NCBI RefSeq assembly: GCF_002160755.1
Contig: NZ_NFLE01000002.1
Coordinates: forward strand, 145,094 to 209,093
Reading direction: 5' to 3'
Length of the DNA stretch: 64,000 bases
Origin: Lachnoclostridium sp. An14
Lineage (GTDB): Bacteria > Bacillota > Clostridia > Lachnospirales > Lachnospiraceae
In this document: positions 9,111-17,522 of the stretch, in pieces
Numbering within the stretch: position 1 is the first letter of the stretch
How the letters are laid out: each line of letters begins with the position of its first letter
Program-made: the position numbers and the translations under genes
The notes under the pieces: generated by a model
What the model was told of the DNA's origin: nothing
Databases searched by the model: none
Seen by the model: the letters and a program-made list of their open reading frames with translations, nothing else

Positions 9111-10694
9111 TTACCAAATGATGTTCGGGCCCGGAAGGGTGGGCGCCGCAGGCGCTGTAGTAGGCGCCGGGGTCTCCGGCGGCTGGGTCGGTGCCGGCGT
9201 GGGAGCCGGCGTCTCCGGCGGTTGGGTCGGTGCCGGTGTGGGGGCCGGCGTGGGCGCGGGCGCCGCTGTGGTGGGCGCCGGTGTGGGCGCTGGGGTCGGC
9301 GCGGGAGCTGCCGTGGTGGGCGCTGCCGTAGTAGGCGCCTCCGTGGTCTCCTCCTGAGGTGACGTCTCCGGAACGGTTTCTTCCTCCGTTTCCGCCTCGG
9401 TCTCCTCCTGCGTTTCTTCCTCCGTCTCCTGGGGCGACGTCTCCGGGATCTCCTCCGTCTCCGGAACGGTTATGACCTCCGCCGTTTCCGCCACCGTCTC
9501 GGTCCTGGTTTCCGCCTCCTTCGGTTCCGGCTCCTTCGAGCCGCCAAACAGCATCCACGCTGCGGCCGCGACCACCAGGGCCAGAAGGATCAGGGGGAGC
9601 GGACTCTTTTTCTTCGCCGCCTGCTGCCCGCCTGCCGGGGCTGTCTTCGGAGCCGTCTCCTTCTTTACCGGTTTCGGTTCCGTCTTTGGCTCTGAGACCT
9701 TTTTCGGTTTCGGCTCCGGAGCTTTCTCCGGCTCCGTTTTCTTCGGTTCCTCTTTTTTCGGAGTCTCCTTCGTTTCCTTTTTATCTGTCTTTTCCGCCTG
9801 GACGGCCTGGGACTGCTGTTCCTTCTTCCTCTGATTTTCCAGAACCGTCTTTTTCACAATATTCGCCATCCAGAGAAAGGCCAGGGACATATCCTCGTGG
9901 CTCCCTCTGCGGCTCAGCTTGACCAGTTCTTCCTTTAAATACTCCTCGCTGTCCTCGGCGGGGTTTTTGATCCCCTTCGCCGTGTAATTGCAGAACTCCA
10001 GGAACTTGCTCTTTTCCGAAAAGGAACGCTCCACCCCGGCGCTGCTGAGCCAGACCATATCCGGCGTTTTCTTTCCGCAGTAGTGGCGGAACTCCCGCAG
10101 CGCCTCCCGGTTGCAGAAGGTGGTGCAGTAGAGGTCCGTATTCTTCTCATTCCACGGAAGGGGCTCTTTCCCGGTTCCGTCCTCGCTGAGGAATACGCAG
10201 CCGCTGTTTCCGTTTCGGATCACCAACACGTAATCCTTCGCGGCGATGGCCATGATGATGTGGGCGCTGTAAGCGTACTCCACATTTCTCCCCGACCGGT
10301 ACACCGCCTTCGGCCGCTCCAGCTCCGGCGTATTTCCGATGGACTCGATTTCTTCCTCTTTAAAGGGGCTGCCGCTCCAGTGTTTCTGCACCCGGTCCTG
10401 CCAGCCCACGATAATGCTCCCCTCCAGCTGACGGAGGGCCTGCTCTGTGGCCTGGGCGTCCCGGAACAGCCTGTCCGCCCTCATCTCCTCCGCAAAGGTC
10501 TTTCCCGCCTGAAGGGCCACCTCCAGGGCGAATTTCGCGCCCAAATGGCTTCTGAAACACAGGTTCTCCTCCAGACCGCTGGCGATCACCGCGATCTGGG
10601 CGTTTCCCGCCGTCTGGGCGGCGGAGTATTCCTTCAGGGGAGTCTGATTGCCCGTTCCCTTTGTGGAGATATGAAATGCCTTATAATCTACCAT
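9111..10694 (-). CDS. PP2C-fold (probably catalytically dead) membrane protein with extracellular Pro/Thr tail
   Basis: 527 residues from ATG (MVDYKAFHIS), 7 nt after GAGG; a GTG two codons upstream is possible. Residues 1-285 follow the PP2C_2 phosphatase layout: NQTPLKEYSA, VIASGLEEN, SHLGAKFAL, IRNGN, WLSSAG, SHEDMS. The metal-binding Asp-Gly of active enzymes reads Ser-Gly here (39-40), the later Ser-Asp-Gly reads Ser-Ala-Gly (218-220), and only the final Asp (268) remains. A Lys/Glu/Pro linker leads to a membrane helix at about 365-384, then a ~140-residue extracellular Glu/Thr then Pro/Ala/Thr tail. It starts 3 bases after the kinase-like stop codon, implying translational coupling. It is probably a pseudophosphatase scaffold; an alignment could overturn this. 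Confidence 0.72.
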   Translation of the reverse strand: MVDYKAFHISTKGTGNQTPLKEYSAAQTAGNAQIAVIASGLEENLCFRSHLGAKFALEVALQAGKTFAEEMRADRLFRDAQATEQALRQLEGSIIVGWQDRVQKHWSGSPFKEEEIESIGNTPELERPKAVYRSGRNVEYAYSAHIIMAIAAKDYVLVIRNGNSGCVFLSEDGTGKEPLPWNEKNTDLYCTTFCNREALREFRHYCGKKTPDMVWLSSAGVERSFSEKSKFLEFCNYTAKGIKNPAEDSEEYLKEELVKLSRRGSHEDMSLAFLWMANIVKKTVLENQRKKEQQSQAVQAEKTDKKETKETPKKEEPKKTEPEKAPEPKPKKVSEPKTEPKPVKKETAPKTAPAGGQQAAKKKSPLPLILLALVVAAAAWMLFGGSKEPEPKEAETRTETVAETAEVITVPETEEIPETSPQETEEETQEETEAETEEETVPETSPQEETTEAPTTAAPTTAAPAPTPAPTPAPTTAAPAPTPAPTPAPTQPPETPAPTPAPTQPPETPAPTTAPAAPTLPGPNIIW

Positions 10695-10696
10695 GC

Positions 10697-12022
10697 TCAC
10701 ACCTCATTCTCCAGATTTGCCGCCGCTTCGACGACGATCTTCCCTACCCCTGTATCAATGGACATGGGGCCTTTTACCAGGACCGTTTCCAGGTTTCCGA
10801 CGGTTTCCGTTTCCTCCCCGTCTCCCGTCACCGTCCACGGCTCATCCATCACATTCTGGATCTGGCAGAAATCCGCGCCCCGGCCTCGGAGCATCATTCC
10901 AGCCTGGGAGGAGACGTCCATCTCCGCCTTTTCCTTCAGCTGGCACTGGTAAATCACGCCGCCGGGAATAATGGGATACCACTGCTTTCCGCCTTCCAGT
11001 TTCCAGTAAAACGCAGGCTCCTCGATCTTATTCCCGCAGGGGCAGACGTTTCTGCCTCCCGTGAGCGACGGAAGGAAATGCGCCCTGCCGCAGCTGCAGG
11101 GCGCGATAGACGCCCGCAGGGCAATCAGGGTGCTGTACCATTCCTCCACCGTCTCCCCCGCCTTCTCCCCGGACAGTGCCTCCTTAGAAAAGGCCTTCCG
11201 GAACTGCTCCTGCAAAAACGCGGGATACTGGGCCCACATTCCCAGGGGGCCGATGTGGATCCCCTTCACCGGAGGATTGGAGCCGTCCGCCTTGTCGTAG
11301 ATGAACACCGGGGCTTTGCCGTAGTACTCCCGTTTCTTCGCCGCCGTCATCACCGGATTCTCCGCCGTTTTATGGCCTTCCAGGGGATGCCCCTGAAAAA
11401 AAAGCTCAAAAAGAAGAACGGCGAGAAGATACTCATCCGTTCTTGAATCCGCTTCTCTCTCCCCCAACAGATATTTCGGCGCCATGAGTGTACTGCACTC
11501 CGTCAGCTTTATTTTTCCTGTCCTGCTCAGATATTCCGCCCCGGCCAGACGGACCCTGCCGGTCTTATTGTGTACCAGCACATCGTCGTTTGTAAGATTG
11601 TGATAGTGATACCCTCCGGCCTTCAGCTGCAAAAAAGCTACCGTCAGGCTGAGAGCCGCGTTCACGATCATCGGCCAGCCCGTAAATCCCTCGTTTCCGT
11701 CCAGAAAATCCCGGATCGGCCGAAACGCCTGGGGATAGGTTTCCATCACGTAGCCAAACCCCGCGTCCGTCTTTGACGTCACATCCACCGGCCACAGCAG
11801 GCTGTCCGCCGGCGGGTTTTCCTTCAGATGCTGGCAGAGATTCCCGTAAAAGGCGCTCACGTCCTCCTTTTTCATCAGCCAGCCGGTTTCCTGTCTGGAA
11901 ATCCAGCGGGCCGGCCTCGTCTCTCCCATATATTCCACGGGTTTCGCATACCCCGGAAAGGCCGTTTCGTCTCCCCGGCTGAAACGGACGCTCTCTTTTT
12001 TTACCGTCGTCAGCTCCTCCAT
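10697..12022 (-). CDS. kinase-fold protein (probable pseudokinase) with zinc ribbon
   Basis: 441 residues. I chose the ATG (MEELTTVKK) 8 nt after GGAGG; two in-frame ATGs lie upstream. The layout resembles the Ser/Thr kinase-like proteins that accompany vWA and PP2C proteins in TerY-P-type clusters. The catalytic-loop position reads HNLTNDDVLVH at about 141-151, where active relatives have Asp after His/Gln and a later Asn. The DFG position reads RLAGAE, so both key Asp residues seem absent. A four-cysteine zinc ribbon (CSCG...CPCG) follows near 320-345. The C-terminus has the small beta domain (IQNVMDEPWTV...GPMSIDTGVGKIVVE) also seen in such kinases. It is the first gene of the operon. Fold moderately sure; inactivity is inferred by eye. 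Confidence 0.7.
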   Translation of the reverse strand: MEELTTVKKESVRFSRGDETAFPGYAKPVEYMGETRPARWISRQETGWLMKKEDVSAFYGNLCQHLKENPPADSLLWPVDVTSKTDAGFGYVMETYPQAFRPIRDFLDGNEGFTGWPMIVNAALSLTVAFLQLKAGGYHYHNLTNDDVLVHNKTGRVRLAGAEYLSRTGKIKLTECSTLMAPKYLLGEREADSRTDEYLLAVLLFELFFQGHPLEGHKTAENPVMTAAKKREYYGKAPVFIYDKADGSNPPVKGIHIGPLGMWAQYPAFLQEQFRKAFSKEALSGEKAGETVEEWYSTLIALRASIAPCSCGRAHFLPSLTGGRNVCPCGNKIEEPAFYWKLEGGKQWYPIIPGGVIYQCQLKEKAEMDVSSQAGMMLRGRGADFCQIQNVMDEPWTVTGDGEETETVGNLETVLVKGPMSIDTGVGKIVVEAAANLENEV

Positions 12023-12140
12023 GCTCCCCACCTCCATGTTCCATTTTATTCCTTGCCTGCCATGCAACACCTGCCGGTTTCCCGTTTATTTATGTACAAA
12101 ATTGTCATCAAAAAGGTATAAAACAGGCATATTACTACTA

Positions 12141-12168
12141 ATTATAACAAGCTCCTATTTCACCTCAA
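12141..12168 (-). promoter_or_regulatory. promoter of the kinase-like/PP2C-like/vWA/tubulin operon
   Basis: Minus-strand TTGAGG, 16-bp spacer, TATAAT, about 120 nt upstream of the kinase-like start, in an AT-rich divergent region. No other strong promoter was seen before the operon's remaining genes. Confidence 0.6.
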
Positions 12169-12210
12169 TATGTGACAAAAAATGTGGCAGTTTTTTCTTT
12201 CTGCCTTTTC

Positions 12211-12239
12211 TTGACGCTCCAAAAAGGCAATGTTAAAAT
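12211..12239 (+). promoter_or_regulatory. promoter of the XRE-type regulator
   Basis: TTGACG, 17-bp spacer, TAAAAT, 39 nt before the regulator's ATG. It is back to back with the operon promoter, so the regulator could control both. Confidence 0.65.
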
Positions 12240-12278
12240 ACGGGCTATGACTGAGACAAGTCACGGGGGGATTGAATT

Positions 12279-13745
12279 ATGAAAAGTTTTGGAAAAATGC
12301 TGCGCGGTTTTATCGAAAACAGCGGCTATACCATCTATGGCATTGCTCAGAAAGCGAATATAAACCGTACAACTCTCCAGAAACTCCTTTCGGATGAGAG
12401 AAAACCGACCGCGGATCAGGTCAGAAAGCTTCGTCCGTTTCTGAAACTGACGCCTGCGGAAACGATTGAATTTGATATGTCTTTTGAATTGATCCAGGTG
12501 GGGGAAGAACTGTTTGAGCAGAGGGCATTGATCAAGCAACTCCTGGAAAACATTTCCTACGTGCAGCCTGAAAACGGGCGCCCTCCCAGGTATCCGGACG
12601 ATGACGGGCTCGACCTTCTGCCCTCTCCCGGCCTGCACGAAGGCTATCTCTCCGTCTACCGGCTGCTCAGAGAACTGATCCTGTGGGAATGTGTCCTCCC
12701 CAAATCCGCCTCCCCCTGCGTACGGATCAATGCCCCGGCCAATATGGAAATCTTCCGGGACCTGTTTATCCACACCATGCGGGAGTGCCACGAGAGCCAG
12801 CTCTCCATCATGCAGCTGACCAGCTTTTTAAAGCCTGGGGCTGCCAAGAACGCCTTTTCCTTCAATCTGGAAATCCTGGCAAATATCCTGCCGTTCCTGC
12901 CCCTGTCCGACTTTCAATACCAGGTGTACTATTATTACACCGACGCCCCGGTAACGGACATCCGGCAGTTTTCCTTCCCCTACTACGTCCTGTTTTCCAA
13001 CACCGCCGTGCTCCTGTCCACAGACTGCCACGCGGCCATTGTGAGCAGGGATCCCGCCCTTCTCCATTATCTGGGAAATCTGTTTTCCGCGGCCATGAAG
13101 GAAGCCGGGCCCTTTACCCTGAGCTATCACCGGGCTGAGGACGTCCTTCCTCACCTGATGGAAATGGATTTAGAGGATCTGCCCTTTTACTCCCTGGAAT
13201 ATCAGCCCTGCCTCATGTCCTACGTGACAGAGCGGATGATACAAAATTATTCCCGCATCCAGGAGCCGGAAGATGCCATCTCCATCCTCCAGCTCACCTC
13301 CATGCGGGCCAGACAGCTCCGCGGCCTGAACCACCATATTTCCATTTTCAGCAAAAACGGCATCCACCATTTTGCCAGGACCGGTCAGATCGCCGACCTG
13401 CCCTCCTGCTACGCCAAGCCCTTCTCGGAGAGAGACCGCATTTATATATTGGAATGTCTCTACCGCGACATTTTAAGCGATCTGAGGCATCACCGGGTGA
13501 TCAATCCCCTTGTGCTCCCGATTTCCGAGCACCTGCTCTGCCTCCTCCACCAGAATTCCGGCCTGGACTTCAGCTACTTTACCAATGACGGGAAAAATTA
13601 CGGCTATCTGCGCATTGAGGAGCCCTCTCTTTTGGAGGCCTTTGAGGACTTTTTCCAATATATGCTCCGCTCCGCCATGGTAGGGACAAAGGAGGAGACT
13701 CTGGCTGTAATCCAGGAGTGCATTGACGAAATTAAACACCCTTAA
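12279..13745 (+). CDS. XRE/Cro-like HTH regulator with large uncharacterised C-terminal region
   Basis: 488 residues. Residues 1-60 form an HTH of the Cro/CI kind: SGYTIYGIAQKANINRTTLQ, then LLSDERKPTADQVRKLRPFL. The following ~420 residues are helical and aromatic-rich, with no family I recognise. They resemble helical sensor regions found behind HTH domains in Lachnospiraceae regulators. A GGGGG-rich ribosome site sits just before the ATG. It is divergent from the kinase-like/PP2C-like/vWA/tubulin operon, separated by a region with promoters on both strands, so control of that operon is likely (inference). The gene ends 23 nt from the convergent membrane-protein gene. Confidence 0.75.
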   Translation: MKSFGKMLRGFIENSGYTIYGIAQKANINRTTLQKLLSDERKPTADQVRKLRPFLKLTPAETIEFDMSFELIQVGEELFEQRALIKQLLENISYVQPENGRPPRYPDDDGLDLLPSPGLHEGYLSVYRLLRELILWECVLPKSASPCVRINAPANMEIFRDLFIHTMRECHESQLSIMQLTSFLKPGAAKNAFSFNLEILANILPFLPLSDFQYQVYYYYTDAPVTDIRQFSFPYYVLFSNTAVLLSTDCHAAIVSRDPALLHYLGNLFSAAMKEAGPFTLSYHRAEDVLPHLMEMDLEDLPFYSLEYQPCLMSYVTERMIQNYSRIQEPEDAISILQLTSMRARQLRGLNHHISIFSKNGIHHFARTGQIADLPSCYAKPFSERDRIYILECLYRDILSDLRHHRVINPLVLPISEHLLCLLHQNSGLDFSYFTNDGKNYGYLRIEEPSLLEAFEDFFQYMLRSAMVGTKEETLAVIQECIDEIKHP

Positions 13746-13768
13746 CATACCCCCCCCCTGTATTAAAA

Positions 13769-15529
13769 TCACGTTTCCTGATAGTATGCCATCTCTGTAA
13801 CCGCCGTATCCTCATAGCGGCTCCCCGGATAAACAGATTCGATCTGAATCTCCAGGGAGTCGCAGAGCACCGGCCTGGAAAACTCCAGATACGCCGGCTG
13901 CATCCCATCCTCCAGCCCCACCGAAAAGGTTCCCATCTCCTCTCCCTCCCGGCTGCACACCACCTTCAGGCTGGACGGACGTCCGTTTTCCCAAAATGCC
14001 TCCTCACTTTTCCAGCTGCCTCCATAAAAGGAAATCACCTTCAGCGGGACGGTCTCGCCGTAAAAGGAGGCCGTAAGGGTCACTCCCTCTCCAAAGCCAT
14101 CCTCCCCCTCCTGCCAGGAGGTGGATACATCCCCGTCCAGCATCCGCTCCGGCCCGTACACCATCCCGCTGGTCTGGGACACCAGGCTGCTGCTGGCTCC
14201 CATTTCCACAGACACCTGCTCCGTCTGATCCCAGTCCACATCGTCCACGGTACGGACATTTAAGCGGACCTCCTCATTGGAACCGGCCACGCTATCCATC
14301 CCTGCCGCCGTGGGAAGGACGGCTCCCAGAGCGGAATAGGAAAGCAGCAGGAGGATTGTCCAGGTAAAGGGCGATGCCTTCTTTTTAAGCTTTTCCTCCA
14401 GCAGGCCGGCCTGCTCCCGGATCTGCCCGTCCCGCTCCATGGGGAAGAAGGTCAGCCGGTTGATGGCGCCTCTCTGCTCCCAGAACATGGACTCAGAGCT
14501 CACCTTCTCCTTCAGGGCATCCGCCCGCCCAATCAGCTCCTTCACCTCTTTGACGCAGCGGTTCAGCCGGCTCCAGGCCCCGCACCGTCTAAATCCTTTC
14601 AGTCCGGACAAAAAGGTCATCAGGGACATGAAAAGGAGAAATCCCCCCAGCCCCTTTGACAGAATGCTTTCCAGATTTCCTCCCGCGAACAGCGAGCCCG
14701 CCCAGATGGCCGCCATCACAGCCATAAACATGGCAATCACGCTGCGGATCCGTCCGGGGCGTTTGTAAGTGGTCTTAATGCTCTGGCGCATGGTTTCCAG
14801 CTGTTCCTGCACATATCCGGCCCTGGTCCGGTAGCTCTCCACCGCCGCGGCCGCTTCCTCCCGCTGTTTTTCCATTCCCTTCTCCAGACAGTGTTTCGCC
14901 TGGATCCGCCCTTTTTCCTTTAAATATCCCACCGGCACCTTGCGGCCGCCTCCGTCGTCCACGAAATAGCCGTCGATGTGTTTCCCGAAAATCGAGTATT
15001 TCCCCGGCAGGAAAAATCCGTTCTCATAGAGGAGATAATTGTCCATCATGGCCTCCTCCAGGGACTCCATCCAATCTCCCAGCTGATCCGTAAGGTTTTT
15101 AAAATCCTCCGTCCCCGTTCCGCCGGACTCCAGACTGTCCTTGCGGGCCAGGATGTCGCCGCCCACTTTTCCGGATGCCAGATAGAGGTCGGTGTGCTGG
15201 AGCAGCCAGTACTCCGGCAGATTCTTTAAAAACTGAGCGCAGAGATTTAAAAGGCTCCTCCTTTTAGACGGGGCCGCCTGCTCCAGAAGGCAGAGGGTGT
15301 CCACGTAGCGTTTCTGAGCGGAGGCGCTTTCCTCTAAGCTATCCTCCCATCTCCTCACCGCATCCGTGTCCGCCATCCTGCGCATCCAGGCCTTAAACTC
15401 TCCGTCCCCCACGCAGTGCTCCATCACCGTCTCCCGTTCTCCCTGCTCCAGTCCGTACAGGTACTCGATCAGGCTCTCTACCGTGTCAAAGATCTTTCCC
15501 TGCTCCAACATATATCCCATTTTCGCCAT
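13769..15529 (-). CDS. two-TM protein with NADase-type glycan-binding/discoidin-like C-terminal domain
   Basis: 586 residues from ATG (MAKMGYMLEQG), preceded by GGGAGAA; longer in-frame starts exist upstream. The N-terminal ~260 residues are cytosolic, helical and of no known family. Two close membrane helices follow (about 270-330: IRSVIAMFMAVMAAIWAGSLF, then GLGGFLLFMSLMTFL), and a third lies near residue 415. The extracellular C-terminus has the discoidin-like pattern YGPERMLDGDVSTSWQEG, GEGVTLTA, FYGGSW, ENGRPSSLKV and a final YPGSRYEDTAVTEM. This is typical of NADase-type glycan-binding-like domains on Gram-positive surface proteins. It converges with the XRE gene and may be a further surface part of the neighbouring system. 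Confidence 0.65.
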   Translation of the reverse strand: MAKMGYMLEQGKIFDTVESLIEYLYGLEQGERETVMEHCVGDGEFKAWMRRMADTDAVRRWEDSLEESASAQKRYVDTLCLLEQAAPSKRRSLLNLCAQFLKNLPEYWLLQHTDLYLASGKVGGDILARKDSLESGGTGTEDFKNLTDQLGDWMESLEEAMMDNYLLYENGFFLPGKYSIFGKHIDGYFVDDGGGRKVPVGYLKEKGRIQAKHCLEKGMEKQREEAAAAVESYRTRAGYVQEQLETMRQSIKTTYKRPGRIRSVIAMFMAVMAAIWAGSLFAGGNLESILSKGLGGFLLFMSLMTFLSGLKGFRRCGAWSRLNRCVKEVKELIGRADALKEKVSSESMFWEQRGAINRLTFFPMERDGQIREQAGLLEEKLKKKASPFTWTILLLLSYSALGAVLPTAAGMDSVAGSNEEVRLNVRTVDDVDWDQTEQVSVEMGASSSLVSQTSGMVYGPERMLDGDVSTSWQEGEDGFGEGVTLTASFYGETVPLKVISFYGGSWKSEEAFWENGRPSSLKVVCSREGEEMGTFSVGLEDGMQPAYLEFSRPVLCDSLEIQIESVYPGSRYEDTAVTEMAYYQET

Positions 15530-15756
15530 GTTCTCATTCTCCCGTATATCTTTCCTCAGGCTGCCGGCCCTGTCGTTTTTTGACTGATTTTGCCGGCCGC
15601 CCATACGTCGATTATAATCGCAATATCCGGGCCGCACAACGCGTGACAAACGGTGTGCCAAAAACTCCATTTTCTCCTGTACAGCCGTTTCTTTCCTTTC
15701 ATTTATCCACAAACTGTGCTATGATAGGGGCTAACATCCACACAAAGGAGAATTTT

Positions 15757-17073
15757 ATGTACACATATACCTGGTATCAATGGCTTGGTTGTTTCTATAT
15801 TTATTGCTTTGCCGGCTGGATCTTTGAATCCACCTACGTGTCCATCCGAACAGGACGGTTCGTCAACCGGGGCTTTCTGCGCCTGCCCATGCTGCCTCTC
15901 TACGGCACCGGGGCGGTGATGATGCTCTGGGTCTCCCTGCCGGTGCAGGATCATCTGATCCTGGTCTATCTCTCCGGCGTCCTGGCCGCCACCGCCCTGG
16001 AATACGTCACCGGCTGGGCTATGGAACGGCTTTTTAAAGTCAAATACTGGGACTACAGCAATCAGAAATACAATCTCAACGGCTACATCTGCCTGACATC
16101 CTCCATCGCCTGGGGCTTTCTCACCATTCTCCTCACAGAGGTGCTCCATCCCCCGGTGGAACGGCTGCTGTTTCGCCTCCCTGTCCCCCTTGCGGTGGGC
16201 GGGGTGTGTTTTATCACCGTCATCTTTTTATATGATACGGTGCAGTCCGTCCGGGATGCCCTGGCCCTGGGCCGTGCCCTGGAGGCCATGACCAGGCTCA
16301 AAGCGGAGCTGGACGACGTACAGGTACAGCTTGCCCTGCTGAAGGCGGAAACCGTCCAGCGCATGGCCGACTACCGGGAGGAGACAGCGGACCGGATGAT
16401 GCAGCTGCGGGACGAGACAGCGGAGCGGGTGGCTCAGCTGCGGGACGAAACCGCGGAACGCATGGAACAGCTCCGGGACGGAACTGCGGAGCGCATGGCT
16501 CAGATGAAAGACGAGACCGTCGTGCGCATGGCTCAGCTGCATGACGAAACCGCAGGGCGGGTGGCTCAGCTCCGGGACGGAACTGCGGAGCGCATGGCTC
16601 AGATGAAAGACGAGACCGTCGTGCGCATGGCTCAGCTGCATGACGAAACCGCAGGGCGGATGGCTCAGCTACGGGATGGAACCGCAGAGCGCATGGAACA
16701 GCTCCGGGATGGAACCGCGGAGCGCATGGAGCTGCTCCGGGACGGAACTGCGGAGCGCATGGAGCAGTGGAAAGCGGATGCCGCCCGGCTTATGGAGCGG
16801 TGGCGAACCGATTCCGCCGTCACCCGCGCCGAATTGAACGAGCGTCTTCCCAAACTGCCCGGCCTCCGTCTGGAAACGCTTACCACTCTGCTGGACCGCG
16901 GCAAAGAGCTCTCCGAGAAACGCCGCGCCTTCACCGGCCAGCTGAACCGTCACCGCCGGAATCTCCTCCTCCGCAACCCCTCCGCCGCCTCCCGCCGTTT
17001 CAGCGAGGCGTTAAAGGAGCTGCGTGAACTGGCTGAGGAACAGTGGAAGGAGCAGAACCGAAAGGACGGCTGA
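15757..17073 (+). CDS. CmpB-like (putative ABC-transporter type IV) membrane protein with hendecad coiled-coil tail
   Basis: 438 residues from ATG, 6 nt after AAAGGAG. Residues 1-170 match the putative ABC-transporter type IV (CmpB, PF06541) family: YQWLGCFYIYCFAGWIFE, GRFVNRGFL, YGTGAV, EYVTGWAMERLF, WDYS...NLNGYICL, with about five membrane helices. This region is normally a whole protein of 150-250 residues. Here a cytosolic tail of about 240 residues is added. It is built from at least 13 consecutive 11-residue repeats of MAQLRDGTAER type, ideal for a right-handed coiled coil, followed by a basic helical end. The repeats are nearly identical at DNA level, so their number may vary between strains. 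Transport function is unproven for the family. Confidence 0.75.
   Translation: MYTYTWYQWLGCFYIYCFAGWIFESTYVSIRTGRFVNRGFLRLPMLPLYGTGAVMMLWVSLPVQDHLILVYLSGVLAATALEYVTGWAMERLFKVKYWDYSNQKYNLNGYICLTSSIAWGFLTILLTEVLHPPVERLLFRLPVPLAVGGVCFITVIFLYDTVQSVRDALALGRALEAMTRLKAELDDVQVQLALLKAETVQRMADYREETADRMMQLRDETAERVAQLRDETAERMEQLRDGTAERMAQMKDETVVRMAQLHDETAGRVAQLRDGTAERMAQMKDETVVRMAQLHDETAGRMAQLRDGTAERMEQLRDGTAERMELLRDGTAERMEQWKADAARLMERWRTDSAVTRAELNERLPKLPGLRLETLTTLLDRGKELSEKRRAFTGQLNRHRRNLLLRNPSAASRRFSEALKELRELAEEQWKEQNRKDG
16363..16824 (+). repeat. 33-bp tandem repeat encoding a hendecad coiled coil
   Basis: About 13-14 in-frame 33-bp units, each encoding a variant of MAQLRDGTAER. A larger 99-bp block of three units is duplicated almost exactly (16561-16659 resembles 16462-16560), showing recent unit duplication. 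Confidence 0.85.
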
Positions 17074-17130
17074 CAGGCAGGAAGTTTCCTCGCTTACGTT
17101 CCACAACCGGCCTTTTGGCACCCAGGCTGT

Positions 17131-17237
17131 CATAAGGAACACAGTTCCTACTACAATATATCTATGGCAAAAAAGAATATGGCTGCTGACGCAGCCGCGC
17201 TCTAGCGCGAGGGCACGCCAAGCACACACCTTTTTAT
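17131..17237 (-). repeat. intergenic repeat family, inverted and shortened copy
   Basis: Read on the minus strand, this matches the other copies of the window's dispersed repeat: GTGTGTGCTTGGCG, then GAGCGCGGCTGCGTCAGCAG, TTTTTTGCCATAG and GTAGGAACTGTGTTCC. The central CCTCCCGCCGGAGGC block is missing. The whole 17074-17522 gap holds only this copy, a short second GCGAGGGCACGCC motif and a terminator. Confidence 0.65.
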
Positions 17238-17326
17238 ACCGTCCTGCCCGTCTGATGCCGGTATATCTGTACGCGAGGGCACGCCCATCTATATCGCCGC
17301 CATCCGGGCTTTCGTCGTAAAATGGC

Positions 17327-17386
17327 AAAAAGCCGCAGCAATCACCGCCGTTCTGTCACGGCCGGTCATCGCTGCGGCTTTTTTAT
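17327..17386. terminator. bidirectional terminator
   Basis: AAAAAGCCGCAGC pairs with GCTGCGGCTTTTTT around a GC-rich loop that has its own CGGCC stem. A-rich and T-rich flanks allow termination from both the CmpB-like gene (+) and the M56 gene (-). Confidence 0.8.
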
Positions 17387-17522
17387 TTTACCGGCGGAAA
17401 CCATTCTCCCCGTTCTTTGTCACTTTTCCCCTGTCACGTCTTTCTCTGTCACGCCGTTCTCCGCCGCACGTTTTCCACGCTTACGGGACAGGCGCAGACC
17501 GCCCTCAGCCCATCCGGTGTTC

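Noticed and set aside
9022..9558. Gly/His-rich minus-strand ORF resembling a repeat protein
   Set aside because: It is the Pro/Thr tail of the PP2C-like gene read in another frame.
16363..16824. Regular 33-bp repeats as a CRISPR array
   Set aside because: There are no unique spacers; the repeats are contiguous and encode in-frame 11-residue units.
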